From NCBI GenBank assembly GCA_964392615.1, contig CAYMRB010000110.1, positions 1 to 23,504 on the forward strand: DNA of 23,504 nucleotides. Reading direction: 5' to 3'. The stretch is from CAYMRB01 sp964392615. GTDB taxonomy: Bacteria > Planctomycetota > UBA8108. Below, in pieces: positions 1 to 9,321 of the stretch. The position numbers and the translations under genes are program-made. The notes beneath the pieces are model-generated. The model was not told the origin of the DNA. It searched no databases and saw nothing but the letters and a program-made list of their open reading frames with translations. Within the stretch, counting starts at the first letter, position 1; each line of letters opens with the position of its first letter.

Positions 1-54
1 CCGACTCCGACTCCGAGTCCGACTCCGACTCCGACTCCGACTCCGACTCCGACT
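1..54 (+). repeat. CCGACT hexanucleotide tandem tract 1
   Basis: Nine consecutive 6-base units, eight of them CCGACT and one CCGAGT, beginning at the first base of the window, so the left end is not seen. The tract lies 109 bases upstream of the oxidoreductase start. It resembles the tracts at 23098-23181 and 23431-23504. In one frame it would encode Pro-Thr dipeptides, but no supported gene covers it. Confidence 0.95.
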
Positions 55-163
55 CTCCTGTTCTCCCCCCTTGCGCCCGCCGCGCCGCACGGGGACAGTG
101 GACCGGTACCGCAGCCGCGGCGAGTTCTTCCCAGCCACCCCTGGAGTCACGGGAGTCTACCCC

Positions 164-1540
<1,377 letters not shown>

Positions 1541-1640
1541 TTCGCGGCTCGGGTCACCAGGCCGTTGAAAAAGAGCTCCGAGCGAGCTGGCCTCCATCGC
1601 GCCGGATTGCCTTTCTCGGCGGGCTGTTAAGTTAAATCGC

Positions 1641-1670
1641 ACGCTCGTCGCAAGACGATATAGCGAGCGT
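1641..1670 (+). other. Nested inverted repeat upstream of the REC-PP2C gene
   Basis: TCGTC (1645-1649) and GACGA (1654-1658) pair around a GCAA loop, a GNRA-type tetraloop. ACGC (1641-1644) can pair with GCGT (1667-1670) outside it. An alternative 7-base pairing is ACGCTCG with CGAGCGT. The element lies 70-99 bases before the ATG at 1740. It may fold in the leader RNA or be a protein-binding dyad; nothing seen decides between these. Confidence 0.35.
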
Positions 1671-1739
1671 GTGAACCCTCCGTCGCGTCGACCCCTCGCT
1701 GGCCGCGTTATCGGAAGCGGAGGGGGCTGGAGGCGTCGC

Positions 1740-3488
1740 ATGACCGACCGCGAGCAGCGCAAGCCGACGATTCTCGTCGTTGACGATGAATCCGTGTGCC
1801 GCCGACTCGTCTGCAGCGGGCTCAAGCGCATCGACTGTGACGGCATCCTGGAAGCGCGGGACGGCGTCGCAGCGCAGGAGATCTTGCGAACGCAGAAGGT
1901 CGACGTCGTCATCACAGACCTGATGATGCCGCACCTCGACGGACTCGCCCTGATGCGTTGGGGAAACGAGGAGATTCCCGGCCTCTCGTGGATCGTCCTT
2001 TCCGGCCTCGACACATTCGACGCGGCGGTCGACGCGATTCACCTGGGAGCGTTCGACTTTCTCGCCAAGCCGCCGCAGCTGCGGCAATTGGAGCTGACCG
2101 TGCGCAACGCGCTGTGCGAGAGGCGGCTTCGGGCCGAAAAGAACGCGCTGCACCGCAGCCTCGAGGAGCGCGTCGCACAGCTGGAGAGCCTCTGCCTCGC
2201 GCTCTCCGAGCAGGCCGAGGTCATCCGCAGCGACTTGGGGCGCGCGGAAGTCATCCAAGGCGCGCTGCTGCCCAAGTCGCCGCCCATCGTCGAGGGCTTC
2301 TCGCTCAACGCGCTGTACCGCCCGGGCCACGAGCTAGGTGGCGATCTCTACGCCGCGTCGCTGATCGATGAGCGCCATCTCGCTCTCTGCATCGCCGACG
2401 CGTCCGGCCACGGTGTGGCGGCGGCGATGCTGTCGGTCTTGCTCAAGGAACGATTGCACCTGATCGAGCAGGAGAACGGACGCCCCCTGGCGCCAGCGCG
2501 CGTTCTGGAGGCGCTCAACCACGGCCTCGTCGATCAGACCGTCACGCCGGGGATGTTCGTCACGGCCGCGTACTGCGTGCTCGACCTTCGCGAGAGGGAG
2601 CTCGTGTTCGCGGCGGCCGGCCATCCGCCGCTCCTACAGGTCACAGCCAGCGGCGGGGCGTCGTTTCTCGAGCGAACTGGACCTGCACTGGGCCTGCGCG
2701 AGAACGCGCGCTACGGAGAGAAGCGAGTGAAGCTCGCAGAAGGCGACCGCCTGCTCTTCTATACCGACGGCCTCTTGGGGTTGGGCGAGGACGTCACGGC
2801 GACGTTGACGAGCGTCTGCGCGAGATTGAGGGAGCCCGGCAGCGGTCAGGAGATTCTCGAGGAGCTCTATCGTCGGGCGACCGTGGACTGCGGCGATGCC
2901 GATCGGGACGACGTCACCCTGCTGCTGCTGGATGTTCGCGACGGGACGAGCGCGTTCGACAACGCCGGCGATGCGCACGCCTCGTTGGCACTCGCCGGAG
3001 AGCACGCGGAGTCCCTCTATCTGGCAGCGGACGAGACGCGCGTGTTCGTGCGGGTCGAGGGGCGCGGCACGTGGCGGGAGAGCGAAGCGTTCTACCGCGT
3101 CTGCAGCGGTGCGCTTCACGAGGGCCGCGCGCTGGTCATCGACTTCTCCGCGTGCGTCTACCTCGACAGCACGCTCCTGGGGACGGTGCACGAGGTCGTC
3201 AGCGAGGCGGAGCAGAAGAGCGTGTGCGTGCGACTTCGCGGCCTGTCGCACGATCTCGGGGCGCTCTTTGAAGAGCTCAGCATGGAGCGCGTTCTGGCGT
3301 GTGTCGCGAAGGAGAGCGAGCCGCTCCCGCGAACGTTCGAGCCGGTCGGCAGGACGGAGCGAGACGCGGCGAATGTTCGCGGCCGGATCCTCCGCGCTCA
3401 CGACGTGCTGTCGTCGTTGAGCGAATCCAATCGGGAGCAGTTCCACGCCGTCGTCGAGTCGCTACGGTTGGAGTCGACGACGGACTGA
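1740..3488 (+). CDS. Response regulator with PP2C (SpoIIE/RsbU-type) phosphatase and STAS domains
   Basis: A 582-residue cytoplasmic signalling protein. The receiver domain (about 10-125) has acidic D15/D16, phosphoacceptor D60 in the V-I-T-D-L-M-M-P loop, S88 and K110. A helical linker (about 125-175) leads to a PP2C/SpoIIE phosphatase (about 185-400) with G-G-D-L at 200-203, D-A-S-G-H-G at 220-225, Y-T-D-G at 341-344 and the metal-binding D390-D391. Residues about 430-525 look like a STAS (anti-sigma-factor antagonist) domain with D-F-S-A-C-V-Y-L-D-S; S477 is the expected phosphoserine. By family knowledge, such phosphatases dephosphorylate a STAS partner in partner-switching control of sigma factors or other outputs; here phosphatase and candidate substrate share one chain. 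ATG 1740 is chosen for GGAGG at 1729-1733; a GTG at 1671 lacks such support. The cognate kinase and sigma factor are not in the window. Confidence 0.88.
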   Translation: MTDREQRKPTILVVDDESVCRRLVCSGLKRIDCDGILEARDGVAAQEILRTQKVDVVITDLMMPHLDGLALMRWGNEEIPGLSWIVLSGLDTFDAAVDAIHLGAFDFLAKPPQLRQLELTVRNALCERRLRAEKNALHRSLEERVAQLESLCLALSEQAEVIRSDLGRAEVIQGALLPKSPPIVEGFSLNALYRPGHELGGDLYAASLIDERHLALCIADASGHGVAAAMLSVLLKERLHLIEQENGRPLAPARVLEALNHGLVDQTVTPGMFVTAAYCVLDLRERELVFAAAGHPPLLQVTASGGASFLERTGPALGLRENARYGEKRVKLAEGDRLLFYTDGLLGLGEDVTATLTSVCARLREPGSGQEILEELYRRATVDCGDADRDDVTLLLLDVRDGTSAFDNAGDAHASLALAGEHAESLYLAADETRVFVRVEGRGTWRESEAFYRVCSGALHEGRALVIDFSACVYLDSTLLGTVHEVVSEAEQKSVCVRLRGLSHDLGALFEELSMERVLACVAKESEPLPRTFEPVGRTERDAANVRGRILRAHDVLSSLSESNREQFHAVVESLRLESTTD

Positions 3489-3499
3489 GCGACAGCAAC

Positions 3500-3546
3500 C
3501 CTGCGGTTTTCGGGGCCCCCGAGCCGCCGGTCTGCCGTCCCGCAGG
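3500..3546 (+). other. Inverted repeat downstream of the REC-PP2C gene, possible terminator
   Basis: CCTGCGG (3500-3506) pairs with CCGCAGG (3540-3546), enclosing a second small hairpin TCGGG-GCC-CCCGA (3510-3522). It starts 11 bases after the stop codon at 3488. No uridine run follows, so termination is only a positional inference. Confidence 0.3.
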
Positions 3547-3636
3547 AGCGAGAGAATTTCGATCCGCTCGGGTACGATCGGAGGACGCCGGGCAGGATCG
3601 TGGGGCGACGAGTCCATCCCTTCGAAGGAGCCTCAC

Positions 3637-4311
3637 ATGAGCACGACGTTCTGTCTCGCTGTCTTGCTGTCGACGCACGCGGTGTCCGCCGGGCCGCGCG
3701 ACGGCACCATCGCGTTGCCGAAGCCCGCAGGCCTCGACATGTCCCTCGGCGACGCTCTGCGCGCGCGCCGCTCGACGCGACAGTTCGTCGAGAATCGCGA
3801 GCTCAGCCGTGCGGACCTCGGCGCCGTTCTGTGGGCGATGACCGGCGTCAATCGGCCGGATGCGTCGCATCCCCACGGCGGCAAACGAACGGCGCCTTCG
3901 GCCTACGGTTCGTGCGCCGTCGACGTGCTCGTGACATCCGCTACCGGCACGTTCCGCTACAGCCCGAAGGACCACGCGCTCGTCCCGCATGGAGAGCAAG
4001 CCGGCCACGACCTGCGTGCGAAGCTCGGCGGTGCGTCGTGGGCGAAAGAGGCGCCCGCGGTTCTGCTGCTGGTCGCCGATCTCGAACGCTATCCGGAGCG
4101 GGTGCGACCGGAGCGCCGCCGCGACTACTCGTACGCCGACGCCGCGATCCTGGCTCAGAACCTGTACCTCGCGTGCGCCGCGCGCGGTCTCGGTACGGTC
4201 CTCACGATCAGCTCGTCGAGCGACGAGGACGCGGCGAAGACTCTCGCCCTGCGTCCGAGCCAACGCCTGCTGATCGTGATGCCGGTCGGCCACCCCCGAG
4301 CGGCGAAGTAG
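3637..4311 (+). CDS. Exported SagB/ThcOx-type nitroreductase-fold FMN protein
   Basis: A 224-residue flavoprotein of the nitroreductase fold. Residues 1-18 form a signal peptide ending around V-S-A-G. The mature part shows R-R-S-T-R-Q-F near residues 44-50, the expected FMN-phosphate-binding segment, then T-A-P-S-A-Y-G-S near 86-93, the second FMN-contact segment of SagB-type dehydrogenases. In toxin clusters SagB oxidises thiazolines or oxazolines, but no peptide precursor, cyclodehydratase or exporter gene is nearby, so this is probably one of the stand-alone secreted members of unknown substrate. ATG 3637 is supported by AAGGAG at 3625-3630. It stands 148 bases from the previous gene and 250 from the next, so it looks independently transcribed. 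Confidence 0.82.
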   Translation: MSTTFCLAVLLSTHAVSAGPRDGTIALPKPAGLDMSLGDALRARRSTRQFVENRELSRADLGAVLWAMTGVNRPDASHPHGGKRTAPSAYGSCAVDVLVTSATGTFRYSPKDHALVPHGEQAGHDLRAKLGGASWAKEAPAVLLLVADLERYPERVRPERRRDYSYADAAILAQNLYLACAARGLGTVLTISSSSDEDAAKTLALRPSQRLLIVMPVGHPRAAK

Positions 4312-4561
4312 TCGCACGCGCGCTCGAATACTCGCGCCGATTCGGCTCGGCCTGACGGGCTGTCGAGGCGGGCGGAGTGCTTCGCTGTCACGGTACGAGC
4401 CGCATTCCTCGCAGTGCAGATCGCTGTCGACCGACTATCGGCGGGTCGGTAGTGAGCGCCGGCGCGGCATGGACTTCGCTTGCGCATCCGTATGACGCTT
4501 GCATTCGCGTCACGTCGCACCATCCTGTGTGCCGTGTTCCCGGCCGCTTTGAGCGACGACG
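4312..4561. other. Intergenic region without a recognised feature
   Basis: These 250 bases between the SagB-like and ABC-F genes presumably contain the ABC-F promoter. I see no RNA gene, strong hairpin or convincing small coding frame. Short open frames on both strands lack a ribosome binding site and family resemblance. Confidence 0.5.
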
Positions 4562-6487
4562 ATGGCGATCCTCACTTTCCGCGACGTGACCTTCGGCTTC
4601 GGTAGCCCACCTCTTCTCGACGGCTGTGACCTGTCGATCGAGCTCGGTGAGCGCGTCGCGCTCGTCGGCCGCAACGGCGCCGGCAAGTCGACGCTCCTGA
4701 AGCTCATCACCGGCGAGTTTCCGCCCGACGCCGGCAGCGTCTCCATCGAGTCCACGTGCTGCATCGCGGCGGTGCCGCAGGACGTCAGCGCCGACCTGAC
4801 GGGGACGGTGTACGACGTGGTCGCGCACGGTCTGGAGGATCTCGGGGACCTGATCGCCGAGTACCACGACATCAGCCACCGCCTCACGACTTCGGGTTCC
4901 GACGATCGACTCGTACGCGAGCTCGATCGTGTCCACCACGCGATCGACGCACGCGGCGGCTGGCACCTCGCACAGTGCGTCGAGAGTGTGCTGTCGCGGA
5001 TGGAGCTCGACGCCGACGCCGTCGTCGAGGAGCTTTCCGCCGGCTTGCGGCGCCGCGTCCTCGTCGCGCGAGCGCTCGTTCGTTCGCCCGACCTTCTGCT
5101 GCTCGACGAGCCGACGAACCACCTCGACGTCGAAGCGATCCGTTGGCTCGAGGACTTCCTTCTCGGCTTCAACGGCTCACTGCTCTTCGTCAGTCACGAC
5201 CGGGAGTTTCTCCGCCGCGTCGCGACGCGCATCGTCGACCTCGACCGGGGGCGGCTCGCGAGTTTCGCGTGCTCGTGGGAGAAGTACCTCGAGCGCAAGG
5301 ATGCCGAGCTCGAGGCCGAGGCGACGCAACGCGCCGAGTTCGAGAAGAAGCTCGCGCAGGAGGAAGTGTGGATTCGCCGCGGCGTCAAGGAGCGGCGCAA
5401 GCGCAATCAGGGGCGTGTGAGACGGCTCCTCGAGATGCGCGAGGAGCAGCGCCACCGTCGCGACTTCGAGGGGCGAGCGCGCGTCAACGTGCAGGACGCT
5501 CGACGCACCGGGCGCGTGGTCATCCGCGCGACGGACGTGAGCTTCGGCTTCGACGCCGGCGGGGACGGCGCGGACGAGTTGATCCGCAGCTTCTCGATCG
5601 AGATCCAGCGCGGCGACCGAGTCGGCATTCTCGGACCGAACGGTGCCGGCAAGACGACGCTCATCCGATTGCTCTTGGGCGAGCTCGAGCCGCGATCCGG
5701 CGCCATCCGTCACGGCACGCACCTCGAGCCTGTCTTCTTCGATCAGCTCCACGCAGGGCTCGATCCCGACAAAACCGCGCGCGAGATTGTCGCCGACGGT
5801 CACGACTTCATCGTGAGCGAGGGCGGCAAGCAACACGTCGTCGGGTATCTCCGCGACTTCCTGTTCACGGCGGAGCGCGTCGAGTTGCCAACGTCGCGAT
5901 TGTCCGGCGGCGAGCGCAACCGTCTCGAGCTTGCGCGGATCTTCGCGCGACCGTCGAACCTGCTGGTGCTCGACGAGCCGACGAACGACCTCGACACCGA
6001 GACGCTCGAGCTCCTCGAGCAGGTTCTGTCGGAATACGCGGGCACGGTGCTCGTCGTCAGCCACGACCGCGCATTCCTCGACAACGTTGTCACGAGCACG
6101 CTCGCGTTCGAAGGACGCGGCCGAGTGCGTGAGTACGTCGGCGGGTATACCGACCAGGAGCGGCAGCGGGCCGCGGTCGCCGAGGTCTCAGTCTCGAGGG
6201 CGGAGCGCGACCGTCGTTCCCCCGCAGCTGTGGAGCGTCCGAAGCCGCGCGGCCTGACCTGGAACGAGCAGAAGGAGCTCGAGGGCCTGCCGGAACGACT
6301 CGAGCGCCTCGAGGCCGATCGCGACCGACTCCATGCGCAGATGGCCGATCCATCATTCTACGAACGCGATCGCGCCGAGGTCGATCAGACGACGTCGCAG
6401 CTGCGAGAGATCGACGCGGAGCTCACCTCGGCCTACGAGCGGTGGGAGGAGCTGGAGACCGTCCGCGAGCAGGGGCGCTCCGAGTGA
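4562..6487 (+). CDS. uup: ABC-F family ATPase, Uup type
   Basis: A 641-residue soluble protein with two ABC ATPase domains and no membrane segment, as in the ABC-F translation-factor family. Domain 1 has Walker A G-R-N-G-A-G-K-S-T at 36-44, signature L-S-A-G at 158-161 and D-E-P-T-N-H-L-D from 182. A charged helical linker follows (about 235-310). Domain 2 has G-P-N-G-A-G-K-T-T at 358-366, L-S-G-G at 447-450 and D-E-P-T-N-D-L-D from 471. The C-terminal tail (about 550-641) has the L-T-W-N-E-Q-K-E-L-E-G-L-P segment and coiled coil typical of Uup, which in E. coli is linked to ribosome function and precise transposon excision; length also matches. The first signature has Ala in place of the second Gly (L-S-A-G). 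The ribosome binding site before ATG 4562 is weak. It could also be a related ABC-F, but the tail favours Uup. Confidence 0.88.
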   Translation: MAILTFRDVTFGFGSPPLLDGCDLSIELGERVALVGRNGAGKSTLLKLITGEFPPDAGSVSIESTCCIAAVPQDVSADLTGTVYDVVAHGLEDLGDLIAEYHDISHRLTTSGSDDRLVRELDRVHHAIDARGGWHLAQCVESVLSRMELDADAVVEELSAGLRRRVLVARALVRSPDLLLLDEPTNHLDVEAIRWLEDFLLGFNGSLLFVSHDREFLRRVATRIVDLDRGRLASFACSWEKYLERKDAELEAEATQRAEFEKKLAQEEVWIRRGVKERRKRNQGRVRRLLEMREEQRHRRDFEGRARVNVQDARRTGRVVIRATDVSFGFDAGGDGADELIRSFSIEIQRGDRVGILGPNGAGKTTLIRLLLGELEPRSGAIRHGTHLEPVFFDQLHAGLDPDKTAREIVADGHDFIVSEGGKQHVVGYLRDFLFTAERVELPTSRLSGGERNRLELARIFARPSNLLVLDEPTNDLDTETLELLEQVLSEYAGTVLVVSHDRAFLDNVVTSTLAFEGRGRVREYVGGYTDQERQRAAVAEVSVSRAERDRRSPAAVERPKPRGLTWNEQKELEGLPERLERLEADRDRLHAQMADPSFYERDRAEVDQTTSQLREIDAELTSAYERWEELETVREQGRSE

Positions 6488-6634
6488 GGCCGGTGGGGTC
6501 TGCGCATCGGTGACCGAGCCTGCGGCGGGCGGGGCGCTTGTCGTCCGCGGACTTTCGTTTCATCCGGATGGCGGCAGACGTAGCATGGCGGTTGGCCCGT
6601 TCGAACGGCAAACGTCAACACAGGGAGGAACGCG

Positions 6635-7786
6635 ATGAGTGCGACGCGAGAGCATCTCGGAGGCCATTGGATGCGAGTCCTGCCATGGGGCACTCTGGCG
6701 GCTGTTCTATGCCTGCTTCTTGCAGCCCCGGCGGGGGCGCAGGAGCGCGAGGGCGACCGCCCACGCGAAGGCGATCGCGAGCGCGGTCGGGCGCGAGAGG
6801 GCGAAGGCGATCGCGAGCGCGGTCGGGCGCGAGAGGGCGAAGGCGATCGCGAGCGCGGTCGGGCGCGAGAGGGCGAAGGAGACCGCGAGCGCGGTCGAGC
6901 ACGAGAGGGCGACGGAGATCGGGAGCGCGGTCGGGCGCGAGAGGGCGAAGGAGACCGAGAGCGCGGCCGTGAGGGCGAGCGCGGTCGTGCGCGCGGGCGC
7001 GAGGGAGATCGCGAGCGCGGGCGTGAAGGAGTCCGTCCACGCGGGCGCGGAGGCGACCGTGAGCGCGGACGCGAGCGCGCGGAGGGAACGCGAGAGATCG
7101 CCAAGCTGCGGCGGGCTCTGGAGGGCCTCGAGCGCGGCATGGAGGCTCTCGAGATGCTTGGGCGCCGCGAGGAGCTCGCGATGCTCCGCCGCGTCGCCGA
7201 CGATGTGCGACGACGACTCCGCGGCCAAGGAGGGCGCGAGGCACCCAACGAGCGCGATATCGCACGTCGCCGGATCGAGATTCTCAAGATGGCCTTGCCG
7301 GCCCTGCGCGAGGAAGAGCGCGGCGATGCGGTCGAGCTGATCGAGCGCGCGGCCCATGCGCTCGAGCTGCGGCTCGCGGGGCGGCGCGACGAGGAGGCGC
7401 GCAAGGTCTACGAGCGCGCGCCGAAGAACGAGCAGGTCGCGAAGATCCTCAAGATGGCCGCGACGGCGTGGCGCAAGTACAAGAACGAGGACAAGGCCCG
7501 CGCCGTCGCGCGTCTCGCCGAAGAGCTCACCCGGAGACGGCCGTCTCGGGAAGCGCGCGAGCGGGGCGAAGAGGGTCGGCGAGAACGGGACCGTCCGCGC
7601 GAGGGTGAACGGGACCGTCCGCGCGAGGGTGAACGGGACCGTCCGCGCGAGGGTGATCGGGATCGTCCTCGTGAAGGGGATCGAGATCGTCCTCGTGAAG
7701 GGGATCGAGATCGTCCTCGTGAAGGGGATCGGGATCGTCCGCGTGACGGTGATCGGGATCGTCCTCGCGAGGGTGATCGGGAGTGA
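6635..7786 (+). CDS. Secreted Arg/Glu-rich tandem-repeat protein
   Basis: A 383-residue protein of unknown function. A signal peptide (1-35, ending A-P-A-G-A before Q36) sends it out of the cytoplasm. Residues about 37-150 are low-complexity repeats built from D-R-E-R-G-R-A-R-E-G-E-G. The centre (about 150-310) has no such repeats and looks helical with coiled-coil potential. The C-terminus (318-382) is eight copies of R-D-R-P-R-E-G-E/D. The two repeat blocks are disordered polyampholytes, nearly balanced in Arg and acidic residues. ATG 6635 is chosen because GGGAGGA lies at 6623-6629; an internal Met at residue 13 would also keep the signal. The repeats hold other frames open on both strands, but only this frame has a signal peptide and ribosome binding site. 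It is followed by two strong inverted repeats and then an unrelated membrane protein. Confidence 0.8.
   Translation: MSATREHLGGHWMRVLPWGTLAAVLCLLLAAPAGAQEREGDRPREGDRERGRAREGEGDRERGRAREGEGDRERGRAREGEGDRERGRAREGDGDRERGRAREGEGDRERGREGERGRARGREGDRERGREGVRPRGRGGDRERGRERAEGTREIAKLRRALEGLERGMEALEMLGRREELAMLRRVADDVRRRLRGQGGREAPNERDIARRRIEILKMALPALREEERGDAVELIERAAHALELRLAGRRDEEARKVYERAPKNEQVAKILKMAATAWRKYKNEDKARAVARLAEELTRRRPSREARERGEEGRRERDRPREGERDRPREGERDRPREGDRDRPREGDRDRPREGDRDRPREGDRDRPRDGDRDRPREGDRE
6767..6976 (+). repeat. 36-base tandem repeat inside the Arg/Glu-rich gene
   Basis: Five full 36-base units (6767, 6803, 6839, 6875, 6911) and a shortened sixth from 6947. The first three are identical and later ones diverge by a few bases, suggesting recent duplication. 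Each unit encodes 12 residues, so copy-number change keeps the frame. Confidence 0.9.
7586..7777 (+). repeat. 24-base tandem repeat at the end of the Arg/Glu-rich gene
   Basis: Eight 24-base units with no gap, each encoding R-D-R-P-R-E-G-E/D, followed directly by C-G-G-G-A-G-T-G-A, the last codons and stop. Units fall into two classes by third-base changes (CCGTCCGCGCGAGGG and TCGTCCTCGTGAAGG types), indicating at least two expansion events. Confidence 0.93.
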
Positions 7787-7799
7787 TCGCGACGCCGGA

Positions 7800-7854
7800 G
7801 AGTCGAGCCAGCGGCGCGCGAGGTCGTGCGATTTCCCGTTCGCTGGCTCGACTC
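7800..7854 (+). other. 14-base perfect inverted repeat downstream of the repeat-protein gene
   Basis: GAGTCGAGCCAGCG (7800-7813) is exactly reverse-complementary to 7841-7854, with a 27-base loop. Five more pairs can form outside it past one bulged base. It begins 13 bases after the stop at 7786. A terminator or mRNA 3'-end stabilising hairpin is possible, but there is no T run. Confidence 0.6.
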
Positions 7855-7867
7855 GCGGCGACGCCTT

Positions 7868-7919
7868 GAACGAAGTCCACGAAGAAGACAAGAGGGCTCC
7901 TTCGTCGTGGGCTTCGTTC
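7868..7919 (+). other. 20-base imperfect inverted repeat, second of a pair
   Basis: Bases 7868-7887 pair with 7900-7919 around a 12-base loop, with one mismatch (A7883/G7904) and one T-G wobble. It lies 13 bases after the previous inverted repeat and 49 bases before the next start codon. Confidence 0.6.
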
Positions 7920-7968
7920 CCTGGATCCAGCGACCGATGTGTCGGGCGCACGCGGCAGGGGCTAATAT

Positions 7969-9309
7969 ATGGCCATGCGCACCGACAGGGCAGTTCTCAT
8001 CATCCTCGCCGTGCTCGTGGTGCTGTTTCTCTTCAGCCCGCCGGGGCGTCGTCTCGTCGACGGCTGGAAGGAGCGTCGGCTCGTCGGTCAGGTCGAGGTG
8101 GCGGAAGGAGACGCCGCACACGCTCTGCTCGCGGAGGTGAAGAGTCGACTCGCCGACGGTCGCCTGCAGCCGGAGTCCGCCGAACGCCTTGCTGCGGCGG
8201 CGCTCGCGCGTGCGGATCTCGACTACCTCCCGAGCGGCAGGGGGGACTGGGTCGGATTGCTGGAACAGCTCGCGGACGCCGGGCTGCTCGGCGCGGCCGA
8301 GCGGCGGGCGTGGATCGAGAGGATGCTGGCCGACACTCGGGTCGGTCCCGGCTCGGGTGGAGCTCTCTCTCATCTGCTCCGGGGGCTCGATTCGGGCCGC
8401 ATCGGCAGCGAGGATCGCGATGAGATCATCGACGTCGCGTGTGCGGTGCACGGCGCGACGTTCAAGGGGCGTCAGAGGTCGGCAGGTGTCGGCGTGTTCC
8501 TCGCCGGCGAGTACCGCTCCGGCCGCCTGTCGGACGAGCGCTGGGCGTCGCTCCTGCGCCAGGGCTACGAGCCGCAGTTGTGCGTGCGCCCGATGATTCG
8601 TCAAGGCGCGGCCTTGCCGGTGCGTATGGAGCCCGGTCGGAAGTCGTCACTATCGCGCGAGATGTCGTTCGTCGCATCGGTCGTCGCGTCAAGGCTGGCT
8701 GGTCGTTCCATCGACGTCGACGTCGGTCCGGCACAAGAGAAGAGGATCGACCTCGGAGAGCCCTTGCCTCCTGGAGACCATCGGCTGCAGTGTACGGTGC
8801 GCATCGACGCGCGACCTCACGAAGGGACCGAGCCCGGTCTGACGCCGCTGAGCTGGGAGGTCGACGTCGAGCTGCCGTTCGAGGTCGTTCCAGCTGACGA
8901 ACGTGTCGTCGAGATGGTCGAACTCGAGCCCGAGGACCTCGCCTTCGAGGTCGAAGTCACGATCCAGAACCCCAGGGTCGAGATCCGTGCGGCGTCGGAC
9001 ACGGCGATCCTGACGTTCGAGAACGTCTACGCGCCGGTCGCATACTCGTACTCGGTGTGGCTGCAGCACGAGGATTCGCGGCGGCGGTTGGGGGAGTACT
9101 TCTGCGACAGCTCGGATCGGACGACGCATTCCAGGGGGCGTGTGGGGCTGCGCGACTTGCCGCGCGACTTCGGCGGTGAGTCGATCGACCTCGTGCTGCG
9201 CCCCGACCTCGAGCTGGCCGAGAAGTACGTCGACGGCCATCAGATTCGCGGCGGCGAGATCCGGCTCGACGACACACCGATCGTACGAGGCGTGCGCAGG
9301 AGCCCGTAA
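7969..9309 (+). CDS. Membrane-anchored protein of unknown function
   Basis: I do not recognise a family. The 446-residue product has one N-terminal hydrophobic segment (about 8-22, rich in V, L, I and F) that would anchor it with the rest outside. Residues about 25-200 look mainly helical, with a stretch of Ala/Leu and charged residues. Residues about 215-446 look beta-rich, with alternating hydrophobic strands, possibly one or two sandwich domains; no catalytic motif stands out. ATG 7969 follows a GCAGGGG stretch (about 7955-7961); a second ATG at 7975 is equally compatible with the membrane segment. It shares strand with the repeat-protein gene but is separated by the paired inverted repeats, so co-transcription is doubtful. 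The next gene converges on it with a 12-base gap. Confidence 0.75.
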   Translation: MAMRTDRAVLIILAVLVVLFLFSPPGRRLVDGWKERRLVGQVEVAEGDAAHALLAEVKSRLADGRLQPESAERLAAAALARADLDYLPSGRGDWVGLLEQLADAGLLGAAERRAWIERMLADTRVGPGSGGALSHLLRGLDSGRIGSEDRDEIIDVACAVHGATFKGRQRSAGVGVFLAGEYRSGRLSDERWASLLRQGYEPQLCVRPMIRQGAALPVRMEPGRKSSLSREMSFVASVVASRLAGRSIDVDVGPAQEKRIDLGEPLPPGDHRLQCTVRIDARPHEGTEPGLTPLSWEVDVELPFEVVPADERVVEMVELEPEDLAFEVEVTIQNPRVEIRAASDTAILTFENVYAPVAYSYSVWLQHEDSRRRLGEYFCDSSDRTTHSRGRVGLRDLPRDFGGESIDLVLRPDLELAEKYVDGHQIRGGEIRLDDTPIVRGVRRSP

Positions 9310-9321
9310 GGGCGAGGGCCC

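Noticed and set aside
4388..4430. Minus-strand frame with a C-x-x-C pair suggesting a zinc-ribbon fragment.
   Set aside because: The frame is closed by a stop just upstream, lacks a start signal and has no further similarity.
6597..6608. CCGTTCGAACGG 12-base palindrome before the repeat-protein gene.
   Set aside because: Several such palindromes are expected by chance in a window of this length, and nothing else supports an operator.
6767..7777. Repeats considered as a CRISPR array.
   Set aside because: The units are contiguous without unique spacers, encode in-frame residues, and no cas gene is present.
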